NCBI GenBank assembly: GCA_025055295.1
Contig: JANWWW010000008.1
Span: 1 to 37,188 of the forward strand
Source: Deltaproteobacteria bacterium
GTDB taxonomy: Bacteria; Bdellovibrionota_C; UBA2361; JANWWW01
DNA length: 37,188 nt
Direction of reading: 5' to 3'
The translations under genes and the position numbers were made by a program. Position 1 is the stretch's first letter, and every line of letters begins with the position of its first letter. Below, piece by piece: positions 7,476 to 17,266 of the stretch. The notes beneath the pieces were generated by a model. It saw only the letters and a list, made by a program, of their open reading frames with translations, was not told the origin of the DNA and searched no databases.

Positions 7476-9068
7476 ATGAACGAAAACAAGAGGTTCTTAT
7501 TGGCTTTAATACTCTCATTTGCGTTCGTATACTTTTATTCCGCATGGCTTGCTAAGAAATACTCTGTGCCAGATCAGGATAAGCCAGCCGGGCAAGAAAG
7601 TTCTAAAGAAATCCAAATAGTTCCGACCGGTAAAAATTTTGATGTCATAATATCGCCTGATGATTACTTGCAAGTGGCCCATAACAATCTTTTCAAATTC
7701 AAAGTAACAAGAACGGGGGGGCTTCTAACAGGGATCGAACTGCTTAAGCACAAAACTTCGGCAGAAGACAGCAGCCCTTTTCGTTTAGTCTCTGACGAGA
7801 ATCAATCATTTATGCTTGGTCTAGAAGTTAATGGCGAGTTTGACAATACTTCTTACTCGATTAAAAACACAAACCTCGAGCAAGGAGTTACTTCCATATC
7901 TCTTGTCAATTCAAATTCAACTATCGAGAAAATTATCAGTTTCGAAGAAAATTCGTACTTAATAAGGGCAAAGATTCGTTCTTCACAGCCTTTCACAATA
8001 ATTTTCAAAGGTTTCAACGGTGAGCGAGCATCGAGGTATAACTTGAAAAACGTTGTATTAGCGACTGAAGCAAACAAGATTAAAAGGCAACCTTTTGGCA
8101 GTGAACCCACTCGAGTAAAAGGTTTATTTGGCCTAGGCTTCGAGTCGCTATATTTTTCAGTTTTTGCTCAAAGTCCGGTTAGACTGAAAGAGGGGTATGT
8201 GAATACAGGATCGGAGAATGAACCTATGTTCAGTTTGACACCGTATCCCGAGAAAAAAGAATTGGAGTTATCCATATTTGTTGGTCCAAAAGAATCTAAA
8301 AGTTTGGAACCACTGGGGGAGCCGTTCAAAAAACTTCTTGACCTTGGTTTTTTTGCGATTTTGGCTGAACCCATACTTAAAATTCTTATTTGGCTAGGAA
8401 GCATATTTGGAAACTATGGTGTGGCAATTGTAGTTCTCACTGTCATAATAAGATTGATTTTTTATCCCTTGAGCGCCATTGCGTATTCAGCAATGGAAAA
8501 AATGAAAGCCCTTCAGCCAGAAATAGAGAAACTAAGGAATCAATATCAAAATGATCAGCAAACCCTTCACAGGGAGCTAATTCTTCTTTATCAAAAAAGA
8601 GGTGTCAATCCTTTTTCAGGATGTCTGCCAATTTTAGTTCAAATACCAATTTTCTTTGGACTTTATTCGGCGCTTCTTCACGCTGTAGAACTGCGACTGT
8701 CGCCATTTTTCGGCTGGATTAAAGATCTCTCTCAACCTGATTACATCTTCCTAGGTCCTATTCCCATACCTGTTCTAACTTTAATATTTGGTGCCAGCTT
8801 TATTTATCAGCAAAAATTGAACCCGCCTCAGCTCACGGATCCGGCTCAGGAAGCTGTCTTTAAATGGTTGCCATATATTTTTTTGGCGCTTTTTATAATT
8901 TTCCCGATGCCGTCAGGGCTAATTCTGTATTGGCTTGTCAACAACATTTCCAGCATAAGTCAGCAGCTGTTGACCAAGAAATTTTTCATAAAAAACAGGT
9001 TTATTTTAAACCTTTTACTAAATTTAACGCTGGTTGCTCTCTCGATTTTTTTGGCTTATTTGTCATAA
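7476..9068 (+). CDS. yidC: membrane protein insertase YidC
   Basis: About 530 aa. There is an N-terminal membrane segment (LLALILSFAFVYFY), then a large periplasmic beta domain, as in Gram-negative YidC. The conserved insertase core follows from about residue 310, with RLIFYPLSAIAYSAMEKMK, GVNPFSGCLPILVQIPIFFGLY and FPMPSGLILYWLVNN. It inserts proteins into the inner membrane, alone or with SecYEG. Unusually, a further hydrophobic segment (FILNLLLNLTLVALSIFLAY) ends the protein. ATG 7476 or the in-frame TTG at 7467 may be the start; MNENKRFL fits the family's N-terminus. mnmE follows 15 bp later. Confidence 0.96.
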   Translation: MNENKRFLLALILSFAFVYFYSAWLAKKYSVPDQDKPAGQESSKEIQIVPTGKNFDVIISPDDYLQVAHNNLFKFKVTRTGGLLTGIELLKHKTSAEDSSPFRLVSDENQSFMLGLEVNGEFDNTSYSIKNTNLEQGVTSISLVNSNSTIEKIISFEENSYLIRAKIRSSQPFTIIFKGFNGERASRYNLKNVVLATEANKIKRQPFGSEPTRVKGLFGLGFESLYFSVFAQSPVRLKEGYVNTGSENEPMFSLTPYPEKKELELSIFVGPKESKSLEPLGEPFKKLLDLGFFAILAEPILKILIWLGSIFGNYGVAIVVLTVIIRLIFYPLSAIAYSAMEKMKALQPEIEKLRNQYQNDQQTLHRELILLYQKRGVNPFSGCLPILVQIPIFFGLYSALLHAVELRLSPFFGWIKDLSQPDYIFLGPIPIPVLTLIFGASFIYQQKLNPPQLTDPAQEAVFKWLPYIFLALFIIFPMPSGLILYWLVNNISSISQQLLTKKFFIKNRFILNLLLNLTLVALSIFLAYLS

Positions 9069-9083
9069 GCCCTAACTTTTGCA

Positions 9084-10445
9084 ATGAGCGATGATCCGAT
9101 TTTCGCGTTGGCTACACCGTGGGCGGAAAGCCCGGTTGCGGTAATAAGAGTGTCTGGCAACGCATGCATTGGTAAATTAGAGGTTTTAATTCCTGAGATT
9201 CAAACCTTCAAGCCTCGTACGCTCAATTTGACAAAAATAAAATCGTTAGAGGGAGAAGTGTTGGATCAATCACTTGTTGCGATATTTACAGCGCCAGCAA
9301 GCTACACTGGAGAAGATATGGTCGAAATTTTCCCTCATGGGAATCCATTGATAATAACCAAAATTTTTGAGAATTTTCGCAAAATTGGAATGCGTGACGC
9401 TCAACCCGGGGAATTCTCTAAAAGAGCCTTTCTCAACGGAAAAATTGATTTGACTCAAGCCGAAGCGCTGTCATTTTATATTACGGCGAAAAGCGAAGCT
9501 GGTCTTAAGCTTGCCCGTCAGGGCTATTTTGGTTCGCTTAGTTCCGCAATCTCACATTTAAAAGATCGACTGATCGAGGTATTGGCATTTACCGAAGCTC
9601 ACATCGATTTCACGGAAGAGGATATCGGCAATTTTGATTACGATTATGTCACTGCGGCAGTCGAAACGGTTAAGGACGAAATTACCCGAATGATTAAAAA
9701 TTACAAGATTGCAAAAATCGCTCTAAGTGGATTGCGCGTATGCCTTGTGGGGCTACCGAACGCAGGCAAATCCTCGATTCTAAATCTTTTAGTGGGCAAA
9801 GAGAGAGCAATTGTATCAGAAATTCCCGGAACGACCCGCGACTACTTGGAAGACAGGCTAATCATAGACGGTTTTGAAGTCCTGCTTTATGACATGGCAG
9901 GATTTCGGGAAACTGGGGACCCAATAGAAAAAAAAGGTCTTGAGCTCGCTAGAAAATTGCTGTCAGAATGTGATCTCGTACTTCTTGTCCACGATATAAC
10001 CTTGCCGCTCGAAGCATCCCTGCGATTGGCCGCAGACATCAAACGGGAAGTTCCAGTTTGGCTAATTTTGAATAAAATGGATTTAAATCCCAATTTTACC
10101 TTGCCAAACAACGGAGCTGAAAATGGCCTGTTCGAGAAAGTTTTGTATATATGCGCTTTGGAAGAGAAATCAAGAAACGTGTTGATAGGAGCGATGCGGG
10201 AGAAATTAATACAAAAACAAGACGTCGATATATCCTCGTCCGTTATTAATGAACGGCAATCCCACATCTTGTCTGAAGTCATAGTGTTTCTGGACAGATT
10301 TATTGATGTCATTCACAAAGAACCTCTCGATGTTGCCTGTGATCTTTTGCGAAATGCTCTTTGGAAAATTGACGAGCTGACCGGCCGTACGTATCCCGAC
10401 GATATACTTTCGAAAATTTTTCAAAGATTTTGTATCGGAAAATAG
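9084..10445 (+). CDS. mnmE: tRNA uridine-5-carboxymethylaminomethyl(34) synthesis GTPase
   Basis: A 453-aa GTPase that with MnmG modifies the wobble uridine of certain tRNAs. The N-terminal TrmE domain shows FALATPWAESPVAVIRVSG and PGEFSKRAFLNGKIDLTQAEA. The G domain has the P-loop GLPNAGKSS (near 222), IPGTTRD, DMAG and NKMD. The protein ends TYPDDILSKIFQRFCIGK with the conserved C-terminal Cys. Two G motifs deviate slightly: PNA for PNV in the P-loop and DMAG for the usual DTAG. Length is normal. It closes the rpmH-rnpA-yidD-yidC-mnmE block; mnmG is not in the window. Confidence 0.97.
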   Translation: MSDDPIFALATPWAESPVAVIRVSGNACIGKLEVLIPEIQTFKPRTLNLTKIKSLEGEVLDQSLVAIFTAPASYTGEDMVEIFPHGNPLIITKIFENFRKIGMRDAQPGEFSKRAFLNGKIDLTQAEALSFYITAKSEAGLKLARQGYFGSLSSAISHLKDRLIEVLAFTEAHIDFTEEDIGNFDYDYVTAAVETVKDEITRMIKNYKIAKIALSGLRVCLVGLPNAGKSSILNLLVGKERAIVSEIPGTTRDYLEDRLIIDGFEVLLYDMAGFRETGDPIEKKGLELARKLLSECDLVLLVHDITLPLEASLRLAADIKREVPVWLILNKMDLNPNFTLPNNGAENGLFEKVLYICALEEKSRNVLIGAMREKLIQKQDVDISSSVINERQSHILSEVIVFLDRFIDVIHKEPLDVACDLLRNALWKIDELTGRTYPDDILSKIFQRFCIGK

Positions 10446-10495
10446 TTTTTTTTGTGCATCACTTACCGTAAAATTTTTGACATAATTATTAAAAC

Positions 10496-10804
10496 ATGAA
10501 AAAAGCAATTTTCGAAACTGATTTCAAACTTGATGAAATAAAGCCTGAAATAGGAAAAACGTACCCCATTTTTGGAGTCCTTAATGACCTCGAAATAAGT
10601 GGGTCCCGGATACAGGCTAGAATTAATTCCAATATTGTGGCGGATTTAATTGTCACTGATGATGCTCAAATTAAGGTTCTTGTTTCAAGAATATTTGATA
10701 CCGGGATATTTTTTGTAGAAATTAAAGAAATCTCTGAAGACGGAATCGTAAAAGGTTTTTGCTCCACGATCATTTTTGGCAAGAAACAAGTCTTGGAGTG
10801 TTGA
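10496..10804 (+). CDS. hypothetical protein, 102 aa
   Basis: I do not recognise this protein. It is soluble in appearance, acidic in its first third and rich in alternating hydrophobic residues (NSNIVADLIV, IFDTGIFFVEI), suggesting a beta-rich fold, with no signal peptide or membrane segment. It starts at ATG 50 bp after mnmE on the same strand and may belong to that transcript, although the gap is AT-rich and could hold its own promoter. No clear Shine-Dalgarno sequence precedes it. Its base composition resembles that of its neighbours, which supports a real gene. Confidence 0.6.
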   Translation: MKKAIFETDFKLDEIKPEIGKTYPIFGVLNDLEISGSRIQARINSNIVADLIVTDDAQIKVLVSRIFDTGIFFVEIKEISEDGIVKGFCSTIIFGKKQVLEC

Positions 10805-11089
10805 GATCAACGATCTTCTACAACTAATGGTTTGTGCCGACATTTTTTGGTCAACATAAGTCGCTTAAAAAAGTGGGATCGTTGTACTTCTGGGTCACAT
10901 AAGTTATAAGTTAACTTTTTGCCTAAAGCTTGTAGCCTATAAAGTGCTTGTCGAAAAATTCACTGATAAAACAAAATGTTAATAAATTCAACGTTTTACC
11001 ATTGGCTTATTTTTACTTTTTTGGCAAATCTTGTAGGAAAGTTCAGTTTTTAAACAACCCCATAAATTTTAAGTAACCCTTCTGTTTGT

Positions 11090-11120
11090 TTTTCAACCAG
11101 TTGTCGGACTTTTCAACCAG
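11090..11120. repeat. direct repeat TTTTCAACCAG, 20-bp period
   Basis: TTTTCAACCAG occurs at 11090-11100 and again at 11110-11120, exactly 20 bp apart, close to two helical turns. It lies about 105-130 bp upstream of the binding-protein start. Tandem half-sites on one face of the helix would suit a regulator, but only the repeat itself is seen. Confidence 0.5.
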
Positions 11121-11136
11121 CGTTTTTAAGTTACGT

Positions 11137-11171
11137 GACTCTTAAAATTGTGCGAAATTTTATTGTGAGTC
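11137..11171. promoter_or_regulatory. inverted repeat upstream of binding-protein gene
   Basis: GACTC at 11137-11141 pairs with GAGTC at 11167-11171. Inside it AAAATT pairs with AATTTT around a GTGCG-containing centre, and outside it GTTA can pair with TAAC with small bulges. A hairpin could form in DNA or in a 5' leader ending about 50 nt before the ATG. The function is unknown. Confidence 0.4.
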
Positions 11172-11223
11172 TTAACGATTTATTTATGTTACCACCGGTA
11201 TTAATTTGACCCGGGTTTTTCCC

Positions 11224-12246
11224 ATGAAGGATAATTTTTTCGTGAAGTTTGTAGTCTTACTTGGACTTATTTTGAACGTTTGTTGCGAAATTAGGATTGG
11301 TGGTATTTTTCACCTATCAGGCTTTGGCTCACATTGGGGTAAGAGTGAACGAGATGCTGCCTGGCTAGCCTTTAAGAGACATCCCGATGTGAAATTTATA
11401 GCGGAGGATTCTAAAAGCGATCCGAAAGAATGCGTGGCAGCTTTTAGGAAACTTGCAACATACGACAAAGTCGAAGCAATACTTGGTCCGACTTGGACAG
11501 CATGCTACTTTGCGCTAGGACCGCTATCGGATCAATACAAGATTCCAATCATTGCTCCATCAGGTGCAGACTACACCAATCAGCCGGTTTTTGCGTACAG
11601 GTTTGGTCTTTTTTACCGACCTCAGGATTTAATCAAAAAGGTTGTCGATTTTATAAAGAAAAAGGAAGTTAAGTCTGTTTCAATTGTTTACGCTCAAGAA
11701 CCCTATTTTGTGCAACTGATGGAAAATTTAACCTCGCAGTTACAAAAGGAGAAAATTCTGCTATTTAAAGAAAAAATTTTACCGGGCGAGCGAAATTTTA
11801 TGACAATTTTGGGTAAATTACCTCAAGTGGATGCTGTTAGTTGCTTTTGCGACAAAGCTGAATATATAGCTTTCAATAAAGCTTTGAAAGTCTTTAAGCC
11901 TGACATTGTGAATTTCTATGTGGGAGGACTAAGCGACGAGATCTTGGAAAATGGTTTAGAGACGACGATTTTTGTCGACTACCGTACAAACGAAAAATTC
12001 ATCAAGCTTTTTAGGCAAGCATTCGGTTACGATCCCGCGCCGTCGGCTCCAATGGCCTTTGAAGGCGCTAATTTTATCGCTGAAGTTATTCGCTCCAGTC
12101 CCAAAGACATTCTTAATGCCATACGCTCTCGTGAGCATCAAGGTGAATTTCTTAAAATAAAGTTTAATCAAAGAAACTCTCTCGAATGGGAAAATCCCGA
12201 AGAAATTTTTACTGTAATTGATAAAGAAAGAAGGGTTTTGGAATAA
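11224..12246 (+). CDS. secreted type-1 periplasmic binding protein (LivJ/amide-binding-like), orphan
   Basis: A 340-aa protein of the Peripla_BP_6 class that binds branched-chain amino acids, amides or related small solutes. A basic start and a hydrophobic stretch (FFVKFVVLLGLILNVCC) form a signal peptide. The mature part begins EIRIGGIFHLSG and carries the family's ILGPTWTACYFALGPLSDQYKIPIIAPSGADYT block and the SAPMAFEGANFIAEVI helix. The run LNVCC is not a good lipobox because of Val before Cys, so lipidation is doubtful. ATG 11224 was chosen over TTG 11206 because it gives a normal signal peptide. No ABC permease or ATPase gene lies nearby, so it either serves a distant transporter or acts as a sensor. 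Confidence 0.85.
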   Translation: MKDNFFVKFVVLLGLILNVCCEIRIGGIFHLSGFGSHWGKSERDAAWLAFKRHPDVKFIAEDSKSDPKECVAAFRKLATYDKVEAILGPTWTACYFALGPLSDQYKIPIIAPSGADYTNQPVFAYRFGLFYRPQDLIKKVVDFIKKKEVKSVSIVYAQEPYFVQLMENLTSQLQKEKILLFKEKILPGERNFMTILGKLPQVDAVSCFCDKAEYIAFNKALKVFKPDIVNFYVGGLSDEILENGLETTIFVDYRTNEKFIKLFRQAFGYDPAPSAPMAFEGANFIAEVIRSSPKDILNAIRSREHQGEFLKIKFNQRNSLEWENPEEIFTVIDKERRVLE

Positions 12247-13064
12247 TTCGGAGTTTTTGAAGACACAAGCCAAGGTAAACAGCACGTTACTCTAATTGCC
12301 TCGTGTCGAAAGCATGATCCAAACAACACAGAAGATATCTTGCATTTAATACTAAGGCTTAGCTATCAAGCTGACGCGAAGCTTACTCACCAGACAATAA
12401 GGATAATGAGTTGTTTTTGCAATCAGTTATTCACTTAGAGTAAGATTGAGCTTTACAAATGTGGGCTTTTTGAAAAACTCACTGTTGACCCATAATTTGG
12501 CAAAATGCAAAAACTACGGCCATTAGAAAAACTTCAAATTTTGCTTCTTGTTTTAAAACTAATTTTGCGACGTACTTATTTTTGCCATTTAGCATGTTCT
12601 AGGTAATAGACACATAAAACTTTTGTGCACGCATCATATAGTTCTTGACATAAATTAGTTTAGAAACTTGACCAATCAATAATTCTGGGCAGATCTTTAG
12701 TCTTATAACTAGAGGCATTCAACCAGGTAATTAATCGACTAGCTTTATCGTTGCAAAAAAGTTACGAGGTAAAAAACCGGGATCAGATGAGAAATGGTTA
12801 CAGTGAGACAAAGACACTATCACATCTTTTAGCTCGCCGTGCATAAATAACTTTACTGTCTCGGATAACTTTAAAGAAATTCACCGAATATCGAAACCTA
12901 CACTTGAAACAATAAAGTAGGGTTTGTTAGTTTGTTAGCTACAACTTGAGCATAAGTTCATGTCAATTTGGCACTATTTCTTTTACAGTTATTATTTTCA
13001 CAATACGATAAAAATCCTAACCAGTTTTCTGTTAAACACAGGTAACCACCGAGTTTAACCGTGC
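12247..13064. other. gene-free region between convergent genes
   Basis: About 800 bp with no supportable ORF on either strand, between the stop of the binding-protein gene and the stop of infB. I see no tRNA or known RNA signature. It contains the inverted repeat next to the infB stop and a short tandem GTTTGTTA duplication near 12928. Confidence 0.55.
13031..13059 (-). terminator. possible 3' hairpin after infB
   Basis: GTTAAAC at 13031-13037 and GTTTAAC at 13053-13059 form a 7-bp stem whose loop contains GGTAACC. It begins five bases past the infB stop codon. There is no U-tract, so if it acts at all it is a factor-dependent terminator or an mRNA 3'-end stabiliser. Confidence 0.35.
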
Positions 13065-15551
13065 TTAAAGGTTTTTTTGCCTTTCGACTTCTTCAAAAAA
13101 CAAGATGGTGTCGCCTTCGACGAAATCATCAAAGCCTTCTAAAACAATTCCGCACTCGTAGCCCTGTTGAACCTCGGATACATCGTCTTTAAATCTTTTT
13201 AAACTTTTGACTCCGCCTAAGAACAATTCTTTACCATTTCTTAATACTTTGACCTTGTGATTACGCCTTATATTACCTTTGGTAACGAAGCATCCTGCAA
13301 TTTTTCCAACTTTACTGCTTTCAAAAACTTTCCTCACTTCAACAGATCCTCTTTCTTCTAAAATCTTCTCAGTTCCAAGAAGACCCTGCAATGCGTCTTT
13401 GATATCATCTATACACTCGTATATGATCCTATACCGTCTTATTTCAACTCCCCTCGACTCCGCCTCTTGGGCTGCTCTGGGGTCAACTCCCACATTAAAA
13501 GCGATTATTAAGCCCTCAGAAGCCTTGGCAAGCTTAACGTCGCTTTCCGTGACAAAACCGATACCGGAATGCACTATTTTGACCCCTATCTCTTGAAACT
13601 GCAAACCGTGTAAACTCTTAAGCAAAGCGTCGCACGAGCCTTGGGTATCGGTTTTTAATATTAACCTAAGTTCTTTGAGTTTTTCTTCCTTGGCTAACTT
13701 GGAAAACTCTTCGAGCGAAAAAGTTTGTCTTGCAGCCTGTAGTTTTAATTCGCGCTTTTTACGAAACTCTACAAGCTCTCTTGCTCTTCCTTCGTTCTGA
13801 ACAACCAATAACTCCTCTCCAACGCTTGGGGCAGAAGTAAAGCCCGAGATCTCGCCGGGAAAGCCTGGCTCCAATGACTTGAGAGGTTCTCCCGTCGGAC
13901 TTGTGATCGTTCTGACCCTACCAAAATCAGAACCACAAATGAAAACATCTCCCTGTTTTAAAGTTCCTTCCATCGGTATTACTGTTGCTACCCATCCACG
14001 CCCTTTTTCTTGTCTGGCTTCAAGAATAAAACATTTGGCGCATCCATCTTTCGGAGCTTTCAAATCAAGAATTTCTGCCAAAAGATTAATCGATGAAAGT
14101 AACTTATCAATGTTTGTGCCTTTAAGCGCGGAAATTGGAACATAGATAACATCACCCCCCCATTCTTCGGGCACGAGCCCTTCTTCCGAAAGCCTTGTTT
14201 TTATTGGCTCTGGATTGGCTTCTGGCTTATCGATTTTGTTTACTGCCACAATAATTGGAACACCGGCGCTTTTTGCATGGTTTATGGCTTCAATTGTCTG
14301 CGGCATAACACCGTCGTCAGCAGCCACCACCAAGACAACTATGTCTGTTACCTTCGCTCCTCTTGACCGTATTTCCGTAAACGCTTCGTGCCCCGGCGTA
14401 TCTATGAATGTTATTGGTTTTGAGTCTTGAATTACAGTGTACGCTCCTATGTGTTGAGTAATCCCTCCTGCCTCTTTGGAAACCACGTTGGTCTGTCGAA
14501 TCGTATCGAGTAAAGTGGTTTTTCCATGATCAACGTGCCCCATAACAGTTACTATAGGAGGCCTTGGCTGATAATCTACCCTTTTTATTTCAAAAATATC
14601 CGGAAAAACTTCTTTTTCGTCCAAGGACTGAAAAGTTAAGCTCACGTTGTATTCCTCAGCTAGCACAGACATCGTGTCTGCGTCTATGATGTCGTTTATC
14701 GTCTTAGTTTCTCCATAACTCAGAAGTTTCTGGATAACCTCGGACACTTTAACATTGATAGCGGCGGCGAATTCTCCTACTGTCATTATCGGATCAATTT
14801 TCACCTCGCGCGTCCGAACCTGAATCGGTTGGGGCGGTCTTTCAGCCGGCACACTTTTCTTCCTTTCTTCCTTGTCGATTCTAACCGGTGCCTGAACCGG
14901 TGATACTGGCACAAAGCTTTTTGCTTCCTTAAACCTAATTGGTTTCTTTACCGGTGCTTCTTTCTTTTCCAATTGGTCAAACATCTCCTGTAAGTTGCCT
15001 TGAGATGATCGTATGGGAGCACGTACTTCAATCTTTCCAAGCACTCTTATCGGAGGCTCAGGCTGTCTCGGAGTGTCTTCAACTTTTTCGACGACAACAG
15101 TTGAACTTGTTTCTTCGTTTAAAATCTTAACCTGCGGTTCAACTACACTTTCCTGATCAGTCAATGACACTTTACTTTCCAGAACTACTTCAAACGGGGG
15201 CTCATTCTTGCGATTTTCGGTTTCTCGAGATGTTGTTGCAATATCAGACCCCGGTTCTAAATCCTGTTTCTCCTCTTTTTGGTTGAGTTCATGAACTGTT
15301 TGCGTTTTTTTTCTTCTGATGATGGCTCCTGAATGTTGAACTGTTTTTTCAGCTTGCGATTTGTTAATCTTGTCTGATTCGAGATCACCTACGCCCTGAC
15401 CCAGCGCGGCCATCAGAAGCTGTTTTTCTTCCTCTGTAACGGAGGACGAATGGCTCTTAAGCATAATTCCAATGGAGCGAGCCTTATCTATCAGAGCCTT
15501 TGAGTCAAGGTTAACCTCCTTTGCCAGTTCGTAAATTCGATACCTTTTCAT
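13065..15551 (-). CDS. infB: translation initiation factor IF-2
   Basis: An 828-aa GTPase that delivers initiator fMet-tRNA to the ribosome. An N-terminal IF2_N module ([20 protein letters not shown]) is followed by a long charged linker of about 230 residues. A second IF2_N module begins [12 protein letters not shown], then comes the G domain with [34 protein letters not shown] and [11 protein letters not shown], then domains II-IV. The frame is open for 26 more codons upstream, but MKRYRIYEL at 15551 matches the usual IF2 N-terminus and leaves a 54-bp gap to divergent recJ. A TTTACC-N16-TAAAAT promoter candidate lies in that gap and the start of recJ. The usual nusA and rbfA neighbours are absent. 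Confidence 0.97.
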   Translation of the reverse strand: MKRYRIYELAKEVNLDSKALIDKARSIGIMLKSHSSSVTEEEKQLLMAALGQGVGDLESDKINKSQAEKTVQHSGAIIRRKKTQTVHELNQKEEKQDLEPGSDIATTSRETENRKNEPPFEVVLESKVSLTDQESVVEPQVKILNEETSSTVVVEKVEDTPRQPEPPIRVLGKIEVRAPIRSSQGNLQEMFDQLEKKEAPVKKPIRFKEAKSFVPVSPVQAPVRIDKEERKKSVPAERPPQPIQVRTREVKIDPIMTVGEFAAAINVKVSEVIQKLLSYGETKTINDIIDADTMSVLAEEYNVSLTFQSLDEKEVFPDIFEIKRVDYQPRPPIVTVMGHVDHGKTTLLDTIRQTNVVSKEAGGITQHIGAYTVIQDSKPITFIDTPGHEAFTEIRSRGAKVTDIVVLVVAADDGVMPQTIEAINHAKSAGVPIIVAVNKIDKPEANPEPIKTRLSEEGLVPEEWGGDVIYVPISALKGTNIDKLLSSINLLAEILDLKAPKDGCAKCFILEARQEKGRGWVATVIPMEGTLKQGDVFICGSDFGRVRTITSPTGEPLKSLEPGFPGEISGFTSAPSVGEELLVVQNEGRARELVEFRKKRELKLQAARQTFSLEEFSKLAKEEKLKELRLILKTDTQGSCDALLKSLHGLQFQEIGVKIVHSGIGFVTESDVKLAKASEGLIIAFNVGVDPRAAQEAESRGVEIRRYRIIYECIDDIKDALQGLLGTEKILEERGSVEVRKVFESSKVGKIAGCFVTKGNIRRNHKVKVLRNGKELFLGGVKSLKRFKDDVSEVQQGYECGIVLEGFDDFVEGDTILFFEEVERQKNL

Positions 15552-15592
15552 TTTTATTTCGCAACCGCCTGACGGTGTTCCTAAGTTTTCCC

Positions 15593-15620
15593 ATTTTAGC
15601 AGATTTTGTTGAGAGGTAAA
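15593..15620 (-). promoter_or_regulatory. candidate infB promoter
   Basis: Read on the minus strand, TTTACC (15620-15615) and TAAAAT (15598-15593) are separated by 16 bp, giving a leader of about 35 nt before the infB ATG. The -35 box overlaps the 5' end of the divergent recJ gene. The -10 is good and the -35 partial (the same hexamer as at the pcnB promoter). Confidence 0.45.
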
Positions 15621-17213
15621 ATTGTTCATAAAGTGAAATTCACCGAAACATTTAAACGAATTTTATGCACAAGGGCTATCGACGTGGCTTTTCTTTTTTC
15701 TGACACTCTTGAGACCCGGGTTAATGAGACCATCCCCTGTTATGACGAGGCTGTCAGATTTTTTTCTGAATGTGTAAATTCAAAAGTCAAAATCGGGATT
15801 GTTTCGGATTATGATTGCGACGGAATAACTGCGGCTAGCCAGTTTTGCATAGTGTTAAAAAAGTTTGGAGTTGATTTTTCAGTGTTTTTCCCGGACAGAC
15901 ATACTGAAGGGTACGGCTTAAACGAGCGAATGATCCATATTGCCCATGCGTCCAAGATTGAGTTGCTAATTTGTGTTGATTTAGGGGTATCATCGATCGA
16001 TTGTCTTCAACTTGCCAAGAAACTTGGACTTAAAACGATAGTTATAGATCATCACAGATCCGACAAGTTATCGCCTGACATTGTGATAGATCATCTGATT
16101 TTAACTTCCCAGCTCGGATCAAGCGAAGTAAAGCCCCTGTGCGCAAGTGGTCTTACTTTCTTCTTTTTACGAGATTTTCTGGCGAATACAAACGCGTTTT
16201 CCGAACTTGCTGACGAGCTACTTGAGTTAGCTACAGTAGGAACATTGTGCGATATGGTCCCGCTGGTGGGATTAAATAGACCGCTTGTAAAAAATGGGCT
16301 GAGGAAGTTATCAAATCCGATTAATTTAGGTCTTAGGGCTTTGATGGAAATAGAGGGAAAATCCAGTCTTTCTCAAAAAGATATATCGTTTTCCATAGGT
16401 CCTAAAATTAACGCGTGCGGAAGACTTGGAGATCCGGCCTTGGGCGTAGAAATTTTGGTATGCGAGGATTATCGTACTGCGATCGAGTTAGCCTCCCAAC
16501 TAAGCGAAATTAACGAAAAACGCAAAAGACTTCAGAAAAAAGGTGTTGAAATTGCCCTCAACAAAATTAAAAATTCAACGACTGCGCCTGTAATATTTCA
16601 CGATGAATTTGAGTTGGGCGTGATTGGGTTAATTGCCCAAGCGTTGGTTGAGCGTTTCAATTTGCCATCTGCTGTTGTAGCCCGCGACTTAAGAGGTTCG
16701 TTAAAAGGATCTGCCCGCTCGCCTAAGCACGTAGACTGCTTTGAGGCACTGAGCCATTGTCAGGAAGTATTTGCAAAATACGGTGGACACCGTCAGGCAG
16801 GAGGTTTCAGTTTAAAAAACTCAAATCTCTTACCTGTTTTCCAGAAAAAATGGAGCGAATATTGCGAGGGAGTGCTCCCAGACGAAAATATCGAATACGA
16901 CTGTGAAATTGTCCCGGGAGATATCTCCCACGAATTGGTCAGGGAAATTAATTTGCTTGAGCCATTTGGTATCGGCAACAGTCGTCCAAGGTTTCTGTTT
17001 AAAGACTGCTCTTTGATAAATTTCAAAGATAATGGCAACTTTGGCTGGGGGACCCTAATGTTTCAGTCCCGAAATTACAGATTTTTCTGCTATGAAGCAA
17101 AGCTGCTTGACAAGATAAAACGACTAAAACTCGCAAACCTTGTTGCATCCATCGAAGAAAAAGAGAAATACGATTTTCGAGAAATAATATTAAACATAAA
17201 AGGAATTCTATAA
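15606..17213 (+). CDS. recJ: single-stranded-DNA-specific exonuclease RecJ
   Basis: A 535-aa DHH-family 5'-3' single-strand exonuclease used in recombination and repair. Motifs in order: DYDCDG at 68-73, FFPDRHTEGYGLN, CVDLGVSS, VIDHH, ATVGTLCDMVPL, NACGRLGDP, and the DHHA1 signature KYGGHRQAGGFSL. The C-terminal OB-like part is present and length is normal. The start is uncertain: TTG at 15606 is the first possible codon, yet a GAGAGG purine tract lies just inside at 15611-15616, and GTG at 15633 is an alternative. It diverges from infB. Confidence 0.95.
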   Translation: MLRGKIVHKVKFTETFKRILCTRAIDVAFLFSDTLETRVNETIPCYDEAVRFFSECVNSKVKIGIVSDYDCDGITAASQFCIVLKKFGVDFSVFFPDRHTEGYGLNERMIHIAHASKIELLICVDLGVSSIDCLQLAKKLGLKTIVIDHHRSDKLSPDIVIDHLILTSQLGSSEVKPLCASGLTFFFLRDFLANTNAFSELADELLELATVGTLCDMVPLVGLNRPLVKNGLRKLSNPINLGLRALMEIEGKSSLSQKDISFSIGPKINACGRLGDPALGVEILVCEDYRTAIELASQLSEINEKRKRLQKKGVEIALNKIKNSTTAPVIFHDEFELGVIGLIAQALVERFNLPSAVVARDLRGSLKGSARSPKHVDCFEALSHCQEVFAKYGGHRQAGGFSLKNSNLLPVFQKKWSEYCEGVLPDENIEYDCEIVPGDISHELVREINLLEPFGIGNSRPRFLFKDCSLINFKDNGNFGWGTLMFQSRNYRFFCYEAKLLDKIKRLKLANLVASIEEKEKYDFREIILNIKGIL

Positions 17214-17266
17214 ATAAATAGTAATGCCCTTTCAGTCATTCGCAAGCGCCGTGTATATTATTTAGA

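Larger units (their letters stand above)
10805..11223. other. gene-free leader region upstream of the binding-protein gene
   Basis: About 420 bp without a supportable ORF. It holds a direct repeat (11090-11120) and an inverted repeat (11137-11171), listed separately, and is otherwise AT-rich. It may contain the promoter and 5' leader of the following gene. Confidence 0.5.

Noticed and set aside
13279-14430. Several plus-strand ORFs inside infB
   Set aside because: Antisense shadows of a well-conserved gene.
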